Positions 55,301-64,000 of a stretch of DNA of 64,000 nucleotides are shown piece by piece. Numbering within the stretch: position 1 is the stretch's first letter; every line of letters begins with the position of its first letter. Location: assembly GCF_020172665.1 (NCBI RefSeq), contig NZ_CP083985.1, forward strand, positions 1,518,147 through 1,582,146. The letters run 5' to 3'. Under the pieces are notes generated by a model. That model was not told the DNA's origin. It worked only from the letters and a program-made list of their open reading frames with translations, and made no database searches. The position numbers and the translations under genes are program-made. This stretch comes from [Mycobacterium] zoologicum. GTDB taxonomy: Bacteria; Actinomycetota; Actinomycetes; Mycobacteriales; Mycobacteriaceae.

Positions 55301-57249
55301 ACACCCAGACCGAGGAGTTCACCGTCGTCGGTGTGGGGGACATGAGCGGCGACGTATTCGGCAACGGAATGCTGCGCAGCCGACACATCCGGCTACTGGC
55401 TGCGTTCGACCACCGGCACATCTTTCTCGACCCCGATCCGGACCCGGCTCACTCCTTCGCTGAACGGCAGCGGATGTTCGACCTGCCCCGATCCAGTTGG
55501 GACGACTACGACAAGTCGCTGATCAGCGAAGGCGGCGGCATCTACCCGCGCGATCTGAAATCGGTTCCGGTCAGTCCACAGGTGGTAGCGGTGCTGGGTC
55601 TCGACGAGGGCACCACCGAGCTGACCCCGCCGGCACTGATCCGCGCGATCCTGCGCGCGCCGGTCGACCTGCTGTTCAACGGCGGCATCGGCACCTACGT
55701 CAAAGCCGAGACCGAATCCGACGCCGACGTCGGTGACCGCGCCAACGATCAGGTCCGGGTCAATGGAAATCAAGTGCGCGCCAAGGTGATCGGCGAAGGC
55801 GGCAACCTGGGCGTCACGCCGCTGGGCCGCGTCGAGTTCGACCTGGCCGGCGGCCGGATCAACACCGACGCGATGGACAACTCCGCGGGGGTGGACTGCT
55901 CCGACCACGAGGTCAACATCAAGATCCTGATCGACTCCCTGGTCACCGTCGGCAAGGTGGACCCGGCCGACCGGGCGCAGCTGCTGGCGTCGATGACCGA
56001 CGAGGTCAGCGCGCTGGTACTGGCCGACAACACCGCCCAGAACGATCTGATGGGCACCAGCCGCGCCAACGCCGCCAGCCTGCTGCCGGTGCACGCAGAC
56101 CAGATCCGGCACCTGGTCGCCGACCGCGGCCTCAACCGGGAACTGGAGGCGTTGCCGTCGGAGAAGGAGATCGATCGGCGTACCGACGCCGGGCTGGGGC
56201 TGGCCTCACCCGAGCTGGCCACGCTGATGGCCCACGTCAAGCTGACCCTCAAGGCCGAGGTGCTGGCCAGCGACCTGCCGGATCAGGACGTGTTCGCCGC
56301 CCGGTTGCCGCAGTACTTCCCGGTCGCGCTGCAGCAGCGGTTCGCCGACGAGATCCGCACGCACCAACTGCGCCGCGAGATCGTGGCGACCATGCTGATC
56401 AACGACGTGGTGGACACCGCCGGGATCACCTACGCCTTCCGGATCACCGAGGATGCCGGCGTCGACCTGATCGATGCGGTGCGGGCGTATGTGGCCACCG
56501 ACGCGATCTTCGGGGTGGGGGAGCTGTGGCGCCGGATCCGCGCGGCCGGCGAACAGGACGGCCTGCCGGTGGCGGTGACCGATCGGATGACGCTGGATCT
56601 GCGTCGGCTGATCGACCGGGCCGGGCGCTGGTTGCTCAACTATCGCCCGCAGCCCCTGGCGGCGGGTGCCGAGATCAACCGGTTCGCCGAGCAGGTGCGC
56701 CAGTTGACGCCGCGGATGGCCGAATGGCTGCGCGGCGACGACGCGGGCATCGTCGCCGAGCACGTCGGCGAGTTCCGGGCCCAGGGGGTGTCCGAAGAGC
56801 TGGCCGTCGACGTCGCCGTCGGCCTGTATCGCTACAGCCTGCTCGACATCATCGACATCGCCGACATCGCCGAACGCGATGCCGCCGAGGTGGCAGACAC
56901 CTACTTCGCTTTGATGGATCGGCTCGGCACCGACGGACTGCTGACCGCGGTCGCCGAGCTGCCCCGCGCAGACCGTTGGCATGCGTTGGCGCGGTTGGCG
57001 ATCCGTGACGACATCTACAATTCGGTGCGAACGCTGTGCCGGGATGTGCTGGCGGTCGGAGAACCGGACGAGGACGGGGTGCAGAAGATCGCCGAGTGGG
57101 AATCGACCAACGGGTCACGGGTGGAGCGGGCGCGGCGCACGCTGACGCAGATCTATGACTCCGAGCAGCGGGATCTGGCCACGCTGTCGGTGGCGGCGCG
57201 GCAGATCCGCAGCATGACCCACGCCAGCGGTCAGGTATCGGCTTCATGA
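52375..57249 (+). CDS. gdh: NAD-specific glutamate dehydrogenase, 180-kDa class
   Basis: 1624 aa, the length of the large GDH180 class. The N-terminal ACT/PAS-like regulatory part (1-700) is followed by the catalytic domain: [31 protein letters not shown] (substrate Lys), the nucleotide fold [16 protein letters not shown], and [20 protein letters not shown]. The C-terminal helical domain is typical. It deaminates glutamate to 2-oxoglutarate with NAD. In mycobacteria this enzyme is inhibited by the FHA protein GarA. Equivalent to Rv2476c. Confidence 0.95.
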   Translation: MTGSIPHGSMAWTRFTDPSDVPEWVAAAYIESYRGPHSDSLGVDDSEADSAGRAAAAAVVTPAVLAAHARLARERPGAATRVAVYAADDPAGFGPALQMITEHGGMLMDSVAVLLHRLGVAYLGIMTPVFTVQRDAAGELSSVEPNSAGLSGGSSLASPGTEAGAETWIHVQLSPSVSHGTLTEIEQLLPHVMADVRQVAADSTAMREALDALAAEVEADAHGHYDAPDRNEVAKLLHWLADGHFVLLGYQRGVVQDGRVLVEDADRMGVLRVRASLRPRLTGDKLLTLAQATVPSYMRFGSRTYVVVIREDTGESIVAHRFVGLFTAGAMNADVFEIPVISHTVREALALAESEPGHPGQLLLDIIQTVPRSELFAVDAAQLLKMAMAVSDLGSRRGALLFLRGDRTGRFVSCLVYLPRDRYTTPVRLQMEDILVGEFAGTGVEYSARVSEAPWALVHFMVRLSDEPQARTVDVSEANRVRIQGRLTEATRTWADRMVGLADGALTEAQAQHYAGAFAETYKQAVTPAEAVDDIAIIEQLSDDSVKLVFTHYGEADGSQLAWFLGGHGASLSQLLPMLQCMGVAVLDERPFTVTRADGLLVWIYKFRVSAHPSIDIPETGAERDAAEQRFADGVTAIWEGRVEVDRFNELVLRAGLTWQQVVVLRGYAKYLRQARFPYSESHIASVLNEHPGTARALVELFEALFVPSRPAGGRDAQAAAAAVSAGIDAVVSLDTDRVLRAFASLIQATIRTNYFITRPDSARAQNILAFKLEARLIDELPLPRPKFEIFVYSPRVEGVHLRFGFVSRGGLRWSDRREDFRTEILGLVKAQDVKNAVIVPVGAKGGFVVKNPPLPTGDAALDRDATRTEGVACYRLFISGLLEITDNVDHATGAISTPVQVVRRDGDDAYLVVAADKGTASFSDIANDVAKSYGFWLGDAFASGGSVGYDHKEMGITAKGAWEAVKRHFREMGVNTQTEEFTVVGVGDMSGDVFGNGMLRSRHIRLLAAFDHRHIFLDPDPDPAHSFAERQRMFDLPRSSWDDYDKSLISEGGGIYPRDLKSVPVSPQVVAVLGLDEGTTELTPPALIRAILRAPVDLLFNGGIGTYVKAETESDADVGDRANDQVRVNGNQVRAKVIGEGGNLGVTPLGRVEFDLAGGRINTDAMDNSAGVDCSDHEVNIKILIDSLVTVGKVDPADRAQLLASMTDEVSALVLADNTAQNDLMGTSRANAASLLPVHADQIRHLVADRGLNRELEALPSEKEIDRRTDAGLGLASPELATLMAHVKLTLKAEVLASDLPDQDVFAARLPQYFPVALQQRFADEIRTHQLRREIVATMLINDVVDTAGITYAFRITEDAGVDLIDAVRAYVATDAIFGVGELWRRIRAAGEQDGLPVAVTDRMTLDLRRLIDRAGRWLLNYRPQPLAAGAEINRFAEQVRQLTPRMAEWLRGDDAGIVAEHVGEFRAQGVSEELAVDVAVGLYRYSLLDIIDIADIAERDAAEVADTYFALMDRLGTDGLLTAVAELPRADRWHALARLAIRDDIYNSVRTLCRDVLAVGEPDEDGVQKIAEWESTNGSRVERARRTLTQIYDSEQRDLATLSVAARQIRSMTHASGQVSAS

Positions 57250-57665
57250 CCGCCAAACCAGGTTTCGTCGCGGCGGTTCCGGTGCGCTGGTCGGACATCG
57301 ACATGTACCAGCACGTCAACCACGCGGTGATGGTCACCATCCTCGAAGAGGCGCGGGTGCCGTTCCTGTCACCGGCGTTCGCGGTCGACATCACCGAAGT
57401 CGGCCTGCTGATCGCCGAGGTGAAGATCGGCTACAAAGGCCAACTGCGGCTGACCGATTCGCCGGTACAGGTGACGATGTGGATCTCGCGGCTGCGTGCG
57501 GTGGACTTCACCATCGGCTACGAGGTGCGCTCGGTGCACGCCGCACCGGACTCCAAGCCGGCGGTGATCGCCGAGACCCAGTTGGCCGCGTTCAGCATCG
57601 ATGAGCAGAAGCTGGTGCGGCTGTCGCCGGAGCACCGGGCCTACCTGGAGAAATTCGTGCACTGA
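57246..57665 (+). CDS. 4-hydroxybenzoyl-CoA-type thioesterase
   Basis: 139-aa hot-dog protein. [20 protein letters not shown] contains the catalytic Asp-x-x-x-x-H-V-N pattern of the YbgC/4-HBT group. It should hydrolyse short or aromatic acyl-CoAs. ATG 57246 overlaps the gdh stop (ATGA). It is the last gene of the conserved block (Rv2475c). Confidence 0.87.
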   Translation: MTAKPGFVAAVPVRWSDIDMYQHVNHAVMVTILEEARVPFLSPAFAVDITEVGLLIAEVKIGYKGQLRLTDSPVQVTMWISRLRAVDFTIGYEVRSVHAAPDSKPAVIAETQLAAFSIDEQKLVRLSPEHRAYLEKFVH

Positions 57666-57706
57666 GCTGCAACAGGCATCGAAATGTCGATAAAGTTTGG
57701 CGCACC

Positions 57707-58696
57707 ATGAGCGACGACGCCAGTTCTCTTCCCGCGGAGGCACGGGCCCGTGTGCTCATCGACCAGCAGCTCACCCAGGCCGGTTGGCAGGTTCAGGACA
57801 AGAAGAACCTCAATCTGTTTGCCGGTCAGGGAATTGCGGTCCGCGAGGTCATCATGAAAGCCGGGCACGGCCGGGTCGACTACCTGCTGTACGTCGACAA
57901 GGCCGTCGTCGGCGTCATCGAGGCGAAACCGGCAGGCACGCCGCTGTCGGGAGTCGAATGGCAGTCGGCCATGTATGCCGACGGGCTCCCCGCAGACGTG
58001 CGGCTCAAAGCGACGACCCGGGACGGCCGGCTACCGTTCGTCTTCGAGGCATCGGGCGTCGAAACCCACTTCACCAACGGTTTCGACCCGGCGCCGCGGG
58101 CCCGGCTGATCTTCAACTTTCCGCAACCGGCCACCTTGGCCCGAATCCTGCGGGACGCGCAGAATCCGCGCGAGCGCCCGACGTGGCGTGCCAAGGTCCG
58201 CGACCTGCCGGCTCTGGACACCACCGCGCTGCGCCCTGCACAGATCACCGCCATCAACGGCGTCGAAACCAGCCTGGCCGATCAGCGCTTCGACCGGTCC
58301 CTGGTACAGATGGCGACCGGCGCCGGTAAGACCTATACCGCCGTCACCGAGGCCTACCGGCTGCTCAAGCACGGTGGTTTTCACCGAGTGCTGTTCCTGG
58401 TCGACCGGAACAACCTCGCCGATCAGACGCTGGCGGAGTTTCAGAACTACCGCACCCCCGACGACGGACGCCGATTCACCGAGCTCTACAACGTCGCCAA
58501 ACTGTCCAGTGCGGGGCTGCTGGGGTCGACCAAGGTGTCGATCTCGACGATCCAGCGGGTCTACAAGTTCCTGAATGAGGGTGAAGTCAGCGACGCCGAC
58601 GATCCCGGCCTCGACGAGTTCACCCCGGACGTCCCGGTGACCGTCGCCTACAGCGCCGCCCTTCCCCCGGAAACGTTCGACCTGGTCATTGTGGAC
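57707..58696 (+). pseudogene. hsdR: hsdR, type I restriction R subunit, split at the DECH box
   Basis: 330 codons of an HsdR N-terminus. The nuclease domain shows HGRVDYLLY (Asp58) and VGVIEAKPAG (Glu72-Ala-Lys74). The helicase begins with Walker A ATGAGKTYT (~204-212) and motif Ia LFLVDRNNLADQ. It stops matching exactly after FDLVIVD (Asp330), the first residue of the DEAD/DECH motif II, where FDLVIVDECHRSIY is expected. From 58697 the DNA belongs to a Tn554-like element; the frame then runs on by chance to 58867. Restriction should be abolished, although the free N-terminal nuclease could be made. hsdM and hsdS are not in the window. Confidence 0.88.
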
Positions 58697-58827
58697 TTTT
58701 CCTCTCGCCCCAACGGTGTGCGACACGTACGCCGATACGGGGAAATACGGCTGTGTCACACACCTCGGAGGTACTGTTCACGACACGAGGCAAGGGTTGC
58801 TGAACATCGACCTGTTAAGGGGTGCGA

Positions 58828-59999
58828 GTGCATTCGGGAACGCTGGAGTACTTCGTCCAAGCCGTGAACCACAAAGACCATTCGCAGAGCTTCTCGATAT
58901 TCGATGTCAGCACCGCGAGGATCCACGCCCGCAGTGACCGCTGGCTGAGAACCTTTTCCGAAGGCACCCAGCGCACCTACGCCTACCACCTTGTTGATCA
59001 CCTGCGCTGGCTCAAGGCAGTCAACGTGTCCGAGGAGGCGGTGAGTCTCGATGACCTCCGCAGGTACATGGCGCTGTGTGGTGCCGAGCATGCTGGGCCA
59101 TTGGGTTCCCCGTGGCTCGACGCACCACTTAGCGGGGCTGCGTTGCAAGTCCGCGCGGCGGCACTCAAGGGCTACTACCTCGATGTCACGTCGCGCGAGA
59201 ACATCAATGAGGGGTTGAAGACGCAGCTCACCGAGACTCAGCTGCCGACCCGCGCTCTGAAGGATAAGCAGTTCCTTGCCCACGTATCCGGCCAGGACGC
59301 GCCGGCGAATCTGCTTGCGCCGCAGTCACCTCCGCGACGTCATCCTCGCCTCGTGCCTGACGGGGTGACGGCTGCGCTGATTGATACCGTGAACACTGCC
59401 CGCGATCGCATGATCGTGACCTGGCTTAACGACTCCGGCATACGAGTTGGCGAACTATGCGGGCTACACCACGCTGATCTGCACTTGCGGGCCAACCATG
59501 AATGCGGTGAAGAAAGACTCGCCCATTTCCACGTCGTCAAGCGTTCGAACCCCAATCGTGCGCGGGCCAAACGCGGTCAACCAGGCCGGCTGGAAGACGG
59601 CGTCGTCCGCGGCGGCAGCGTCCGCTACGCCAGCCCGGCCATGATCGAGACGTATCTGGAATACCTAACCGACGAATATTTTGACGTGCGGGGCTTGGCG
59701 ACAAGCAATCTCGTGCTCGTGCAGCTACAGAACGATATCGGCATGCCGCTCTCAACTCACGGGGTGCGCCAGATGCTGAGGCGAGCTGGACGACGGGCCG
59801 GGGCCGGAAGGTGCGCCCGCACTCGTTCCGCCACACGTGGGCGACCGCCTTGACCGAGGCAAGCGGCATACCCGCACTCACCGCGAAGGCCGGTGGCTGG
59901 ACGAGCGCGAAGACCGTTGAAGAAACCTACCTCCACCTCGCGGCCAGCGAGATCGTCAGCGAGTCTTTGCAACGCGTGTGGAGCCGGAACGGCGCATGA
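58828..59999 (+). pseudogene. tnpA: TnpA-like tyrosine recombinase, frameshifted
   Basis: GTG 58828 follows AAGGGG by five bases. The first frame encodes an N-terminal SAM-like domain and catalytic Arg (WLNDSGIRVGELCGLHH). It then leaves frame between about 59780 and 59815: the remaining catalytic segment, RPHSFRHTWATALTEASGIP and GGWTSAKTVEETYLHL with the HxxR and Tyr, is read one base earlier. Joined, the protein would be ~390 aa, near the 361 aa of Tn554 TnpA. A missing base in the run GCCGGGGCCGG would explain it. It could be a true mutation, an assembly error or, less likely, recoding. Without repair the nucleophile is lost. Confidence 0.8.
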
Positions 60000-62326
60000 G
60001 TGGCCCCAACAAAGCCGTATACGAGGACACGGCGGTGATTGCGTCCGCTGCAGCCAGGCCGTTGAGCCTCTCGACCGTCGATGCGTTCATGAAACTCTCG
60101 CCCTTGCAGCGGTTCGAAGAACTCGTTGCGGGACCGCACTTCCCCGAATGCCTTCGCGCAGAACCAATCATATTTGACGGCCACGACCAGATCTACGGAT
60201 ACCTGTGCGACATCCCCGACTGCGAACTCGTCGCGTCGGGCAAAGCGTTCTGCGAAACACACCGACGCGAGCGGGTCGCCGCGGGGAAAAACGGTATATC
60301 AGAACCGGATTGGCGGAAGCAGGCCTCTCCGCACCACTCTCCCGAACACATCGACACATCGGGCGCCGGTAAGGTTTCTTTAGCCGGCTTGCCGCCACTG
60401 GCGGCCGCAGAGATCCGGTATGCGCTCTATGCCAACGCGACGTCACCTCGACCAACAAAATGGGACCCAAGATGCTTGCGTGCGCTGATTGAGGGCCTCG
60501 GAGAGAAGTGTGTCGCGTCGATCATGGAGATCGACACCACGAAGCGTCCACCTGGGCGAGGAAAAAAGGGGACTCTGAAGCGCTGGCCGAAGTACAGCGA
60601 CGCCTGCGAGATCATGATCGCCGTGATGCAGGGTCACTGCGCGCCGGTGCATGTCACCCGCACAGAGAGCCGCCAGCTAGGCTATGTCGACCCGTTGCAT
60701 TGGGGCTTTCGCCTCAAGGACCGCCGGAGACCATTCGACCTCAGGGCCATCACCCAGGGCTGGCTACGCACACTGACTTGGGATCTCATCGCAGCGATCT
60801 TCGATTCCCCGGATCGACCCCGAACCGCATCATCTCTAGAGCAGCTCAGACGCTGTTCGGTGACCCTCAGCGCCTACTTGGAAGGGTCCGTTCCAGATGG
60901 CGGTGCGGACGCCTCCCGACTCACTGAGGACGTCGGTCGGTCCTTTGTTGCCGATCTCACTCGTCGTGCACGGAACGGCGAGCCGCAGCTCGGCCTTTAT
61001 CTGCCAGATGGGCAGCCGAGTATTGCCACGGACCTTAGCAAGTCATTGACGTTCAACGGGCTTAGGCGGCTCATGCGCTACGCGCTGGAGAGCGGTATCG
61101 CCGACGTCATCGGGTTGCGCAGAGAATTCATGCTCGTTTTCCCGGAAGGAAGAACGCAGTACTCCAAGCGACCCCGACCGTTGAGCGATGAAGTCTTCAA
61201 GCACCTAATTTCGCCTACGAACATGAAACTGCTTGCTGCCAAGGACATCAATGATCTTGGTATCGAAGACATCTGGTTCATTCAGATCCGCGTGGGGCGA
61301 CGGATCGGCGAAGTCGTCAATCTTCGCTACGACTGCGTGAGCGAGCACCTAGACCGCAAATACGCGTGGTTCGATATGACGAAGGTGAACCAGCTCGACT
61401 ACGGCGTCCTGATACCCGACGACGTGTTCCGGGTAATCCGTGAACGCCAGAAGAAGACTGCCGAGAAGTATCGGCTCAAGCATGGCGCTGCGCCTACCGG
61501 GAAGACGGCGCAGAATATAGCGTTGTTCCCCAGCGCCACGAGGAACTCGGACTTCGTGAACGCCATAGCAATTGCGACCTTTCAGGCCCGCTTCAAGCAA
61601 TGGCTGGAAGAGATCGAGCTACCAGGGCACGTAAGCCACCAGGCCCGCCACACCCTCGCAACGCGGCTCGTCGATGCCGGCGCACCCATGGTCGTGGTGA
61701 AGCAAATACTCGGCCATGTATCCGAACGGATGTCGGAGCACTACACGCTCATCTCGTCGTCCAAGATCGAGCCCTACCTGCAGCAGGTGTGGGTTAAGGG
61801 ATCCGGCAGCAGCGCACCTGGCGAACTCGTGCGGACTCCGGATTCATCGACCCCGTCCGCCATTCAATCCAAAATGATTGACATAGCTGCACTTCCGACC
61901 GAGGGTGGCCTTTGCACCTTCAAGCCCGTCGTGGGCGGCGCCGAATGCCCGCGAGGACGGCGCTGTACCGATTGCGAAGACTTCGTCCTCACCGGTGCGG
62001 ATTACGCCTACTGGAAACGTCAAGAGGAACGGTGGGCAACGTACGCAGAGAACGCACCAGATCATTCCTCAAGGGCCTACGTCTACGGCCTGTTCCAAAG
62101 CTCGTCGCTGGCCATCGCCGGCCTGGAGAGGGCGCTCTCGACCCTCGGGCTGCTAGAGCAGGCGAAGAACCTGGACCTGCGCAACCCGTACCAGGACTTC
62201 TTCGACCCGATCTGGAACCACGGTTGGCGGTCATCGGATCTCATCGACCTCACCGAACGGTCCACCACAATTGACCACGATGCCGAAGGCGCAACGACCG
62301 AAAAAGAAGGCGAAGGAGCAGCGTGA
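59996..62326 (+). CDS. tnpB: TnpB-like tyrosine recombinase
   Basis: 776 aa from ATG 59996, overlapping the tnpA stop (ATGA). Catalytic Arg lies in IQIRVGRRIGEVVNLRYD, HxxR in HVSHQARHTLATRLVDAG, and His/Tyr in QILGHVSERMSEHYTLI. A C-terminal Cys cluster (CTFKPVVGGAECPRGRRC followed by TDCEDF) probably binds zinc. Large two-domain recombinases of this type are the TnpB partners in Tn554-family transposition; all three proteins are usually needed or helpful. It is intact here, unlike tnpA. Confidence 0.88.
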   Translation: MSGPNKAVYEDTAVIASAAARPLSLSTVDAFMKLSPLQRFEELVAGPHFPECLRAEPIIFDGHDQIYGYLCDIPDCELVASGKAFCETHRRERVAAGKNGISEPDWRKQASPHHSPEHIDTSGAGKVSLAGLPPLAAAEIRYALYANATSPRPTKWDPRCLRALIEGLGEKCVASIMEIDTTKRPPGRGKKGTLKRWPKYSDACEIMIAVMQGHCAPVHVTRTESRQLGYVDPLHWGFRLKDRRRPFDLRAITQGWLRTLTWDLIAAIFDSPDRPRTASSLEQLRRCSVTLSAYLEGSVPDGGADASRLTEDVGRSFVADLTRRARNGEPQLGLYLPDGQPSIATDLSKSLTFNGLRRLMRYALESGIADVIGLRREFMLVFPEGRTQYSKRPRPLSDEVFKHLISPTNMKLLAAKDINDLGIEDIWFIQIRVGRRIGEVVNLRYDCVSEHLDRKYAWFDMTKVNQLDYGVLIPDDVFRVIRERQKKTAEKYRLKHGAAPTGKTAQNIALFPSATRNSDFVNAIAIATFQARFKQWLEEIELPGHVSHQARHTLATRLVDAGAPMVVVKQILGHVSERMSEHYTLISSSKIEPYLQQVWVKGSGSSAPGELVRTPDSSTPSAIQSKMIDIAALPTEGGLCTFKPVVGGAECPRGRRCTDCEDFVLTGADYAYWKRQEERWATYAENAPDHSSRAYVYGLFQSSSLAIAGLERALSTLGLLEQAKNLDLRNPYQDFFDPIWNHGWRSSDLIDLTERSTTIDHDAEGATTEKEGEGAA

Positions 62327-62889
62327 CCGAGAAGCCAGGCCCGCCCCTCGCGGCGATCGACGCTCGCAAAAAGGACTCCCGGGCGAAGGTGGCCAGCGTC
62401 GAGCAAGCCCTGAAGCGGCTACTTAAACAGAAGGTGACGGAGATCGACAAGTCTCATCTCGCCGCCCTAGCTGGTTGTTCACGAACCTTCCTCTACCAGA
62501 ACCAGGATGCCCGGAAGCTCATCGCGCAAGCAGAGATTCGTATGAAGGCCTCGCCCGTGAAAGACGCTCCCGCATCGGACACGGTCGACGAAGCCAATTG
62601 GCGCGAACGAGCGCTCTTCGCCGAGCAGCAACTGCGCTCCCTCCGGGAGAAAAACAACTCGTTGACACGAACGGTGGCCGACCTGCTCGGTCAGCTCCGC
62701 GATCCCGACGGGACATGGGTAGAAGACGACAGAGAACAACTACGGCAGCAAAACACGACATTGCGTGCGGCCCTGGCCGCGGAGCGCCTCGCCCGTTCTG
62801 ACGCCGAGCGGCGACTCGAAGCGTCTCGGTCGAACGTGCGTCACCTGCGTCGGAAGGAAGCCGACAAGCTCTTCAATGGAATCAACTAG
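62323..62889 (+). CDS. tnpC: TnpC-like protein, DUF6262 type
   Basis: 188 aa, GTG overlaps the tnpB stop. An N-terminal HTH-like segment (HLAALAGCSRTFLYQNQDAR) is followed by a long coiled coil (~85-180: FAEQQLRSLREKNNSLTRTV, RLARSDAERRLEASRSNVR). This is the usual third gene of Tn554-like trios, thought to set the orientation or efficiency of transposition. The two parts suggest it bridges DNA and recombinase. Confidence 0.8.
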   Translation: MTEKPGPPLAAIDARKKDSRAKVASVEQALKRLLKQKVTEIDKSHLAALAGCSRTFLYQNQDARKLIAQAEIRMKASPVKDAPASDTVDEANWRERALFAEQQLRSLREKNNSLTRTVADLLGQLRDPDGTWVEDDREQLRQQNTTLRAALAAERLARSDAERRLEASRSNVRHLRRKEADKLFNGIN

Positions 62890-62953
62890 AACTATCGGAC
62901 CGGATTTGACCTGCTTGTTTGTAAGCTCGACCAGTAGGGAGGTGAGGTAAGCG

Positions 62954-63646
62954 GTGACGGAAACCAGCGGGGGTGTTGCGCCGGCGCTATTTCAAGCCAG
63001 CCCGGAGCAGATCAAGGACCGCAACCGCGTCCGGGATCTCGCCGAGGTCTACACCCACTACCGCGAGGTCACCGCGATGCTCGACCTGGTACCGGACATG
63101 TTCCCCAGCGAGGACGCCCCCGATAACCTCGACAAAACCTTCCTCGAGCCGGCCGCAGGTCACGGCAACTTCCTGGTCGAGATCTTGCGCCGCAAACTGG
63201 CCGTGGTGACTCCCGCCCGGTATAGCTGCGAGGAGTACGAGCACCGGATCCTGCGCTGTCTGTCCTCGATCTATGGCATCGACATCGACTCCGAAAACGT
63301 GACCGACTCCCGGCGGCACATGCGTACCGTCATCGCCACCCACGTCGGCGACCCGGGATCCCGAACCGACGGCTTCTGGTCGGCCGTCGATGCCATCCTC
63401 ACCACCAACATCATTCGCGCCGATACCCTCGCAGACGCCCAGGTGATCGAACTGGTCTCCTACCAGCCGGGCGTGGCCGGCACCTTCCTGCGGGAGTGGT
63501 CGACCCTGGAGGAGCCGGCGATGGACTCTCAACTCGATCTGTTCGACGTACTGCCTGACGAGCCGCAACGTGACGAGATTCCGGTGCACTACACGCAACT
63601 GGCTGCTAACCCGAAGCCGTTGGCCGTCAAGGGGAAGAGGCGATGA
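62954..63646 (+). CDS. DNA methyltransferase-like protein lacking a catalytic motif
   Basis: 230 aa from GTG 62954 with GAGG just upstream. SAM-fold motif I is FLEPAAGHGNFLVEIL and motif II is SSIYGIDIDSENV, as in N6-adenine methylases of Eco57I/type I style. The catalytic (N/D)PP(Y/F) motif IV is not found; the equivalent stretch reads ILTTNIIRADTL. It may be a SAM-binding partner of the next gene, with which it overlaps by four bases. It is the first cargo gene, 65 bp after tnpC. Confidence 0.7.
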   Translation: MTETSGGVAPALFQASPEQIKDRNRVRDLAEVYTHYREVTAMLDLVPDMFPSEDAPDNLDKTFLEPAAGHGNFLVEILRRKLAVVTPARYSCEEYEHRILRCLSSIYGIDIDSENVTDSRRHMRTVIATHVGDPGSRTDGFWSAVDAILTTNIIRADTLADAQVIELVSYQPGVAGTFLREWSTLEEPAMDSQLDLFDVLPDEPQRDEIPVHYTQLAANPKPLAVKGKRR

Positions 63647-64000
63647 CAGATGTCCTGCACCGCCGGTTCGGCAACCATGTGCCCGACATTCTCGACTGCC
63701 TAGCGCAACTGTCCAACGACGAGGTTCCGACGCCGCCGAAGGTGGCGCGCGACATGCTCAGTTTGCTTCCTACCGAGGTGTGGACCAAACCTGACTACAA
63801 GTGGCTCGACCCGTTCAGCAAGTCAGGGGTGTTCCTACGGGAGGTGGCCGAACGACTGCTGGACGGACTGGCCGGGTGGGAGCCAGATTTCGAGAAGCGC
63901 CGCGATCACATTTTCCGCAACATGCTCTACGGGGCCGCGATCACCACCATGACCGGCATGATCTCCCGCCGCAGCCTTTACTATGCGCGCGACGCATCGA
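63643..64000 (+). CDS. Eco57I-type restriction-modification methylase, 3' truncated by contig end
   Basis: 119 residues visible, from ATG 63643 (ATGA overlap). It reads SNDEVPTPPKVARDMLSLLP, then KWLDPFSKSGVFLREVAERL: the SAM motif DPFxKSGxFLRE is that of large Eco57I-like methylase/endonuclease proteins. HIFRNMLYGAAITTMTGMIS follows, then SRRSLYYARDAS. Catalytic motif IV and any nuclease domain lie beyond the window. With the preceding gene it forms a modification module, probably of a restriction or phage-defence system. Confidence 0.75.
   Translation, partial: MTDVLHRRFGNHVPDILDCLAQLSNDEVPTPPKVARDMLSLLPTEVWTKPDYKWLDPFSKSGVFLREVAERLLDGLAGWEPDFEKRRDHIFRNMLYGAAITTMTGMISRRSLYYARDAS

Larger units (their letters stand above)
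58697..64000 (+). mobile_element. Tn554-like element with methyltransferase cargo, right end not reached
   Basis: Begins directly after hsdR codon 330. It contains the ordered trio TnpA-like and TnpB-like tyrosine recombinases and a TnpC/DUF6262-like small protein, all overlapping, then at least two methyltransferase-type genes. Tn554-type elements have no inverted repeats and insert into fixed sites, which fits a clean cut at a highly conserved codon. The left 131 bp (58697-58827) are non-coding and should hold the end recognised by the recombinases and the operon promoter. Confidence 0.75.

Noticed and set aside
59780..59830. Programmed -1 frameshift in tnpA
   Set aside because: No slippery heptamer or downstream structure is evident; a lost base in a G run is simpler.

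Overview
The window is a high-GC actinobacterial contig, almost certainly a Mycobacterium/Mycolicibacterium. The gene order from 11721 to 57665 matches, from memory, the Mycobacterium tuberculosis block orn (Rv2511) through Rv2475c: orn, a DUF853 ATPase, cmrA, a permease, an MmpS-like protein, a TetR regulator, fadD35, scoA-scoB, accD1-accA1, fadE19, a MaoC protein, citE, bkdABC, echA14, a WS/DGAT, plsC, plsB2, ssbB, ettA, gdh and a thioesterase. The first 19 bases are the Nextera/Tn5 mosaic-end adapter, so the left edge is a library artefact.

Layout. 20-1960: the N-terminus of a secreted protein, a 556-bp non-coding stretch with an operator-like repeat array, an AAA ATPase, and the stranded terminator of tRNA-His. 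1961-11621: a 9.6-kb integrative element in the 3' half of tRNA-His(GTG), bounded by 45-bp direct repeats, with 26-bp arm-type repeats just inside. It has a tyrosine integrase, small plus-strand genes, two small MerR/AlpA-type HTH genes, a DUF559-type nuclease, an HNH nuclease, a neck protein, an HK97-type capsid protein and a surface/decoration-like protein. I see no terminase, portal, protease, tail, lysis or replication gene. It looks like a phage satellite or phiRv1/phiRv2-class element. 11654-57665: the conserved chromosome. 57707-64000: a type I restriction hsdR gene cut exactly at its DEAD/DECH box by a Tn554-type transposition trio (two tyrosine recombinases plus a small coiled-coil protein), followed by two DNA-methyltransferase-type genes that run off the contig.

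The chromosomal core is mainly branched-chain amino acid (leucine) catabolism: BkdABC makes acyl-CoAs, FadE19 oxidises them, AccA1/AccD1 carboxylates, and CitE/ScoAB/FadD35 act on the products. A TetR regulator sits divergent to fadD35, and palindromes with the same half-site lie in front of both fadD35 and scoA. Inserted between citE and bkdA are a racemase-family gene fragment, a methyltransferase, a TetR-DUF1214-sulfotransferase unit and a large membrane-anchored multicopper oxidase. After tRNA-Arg comes a tightly overlapping lipid operon (WS/DGAT, HAD-PlsC, PlsB, CtaG/CopD fusion), then an SDR, an MHS transporter, an LprG-type lipoprotein, SsbB, EttA and the 180-kDa glutamate dehydrogenase.

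Functions are inferred from protein motifs and remembered synteny only; no database search was possible. The two mobile regions hold most of the unexplained structure: operator arrays, a 480-bp run of hairpins, a 650-bp non-coding repeat region, and the hsdR insertion.
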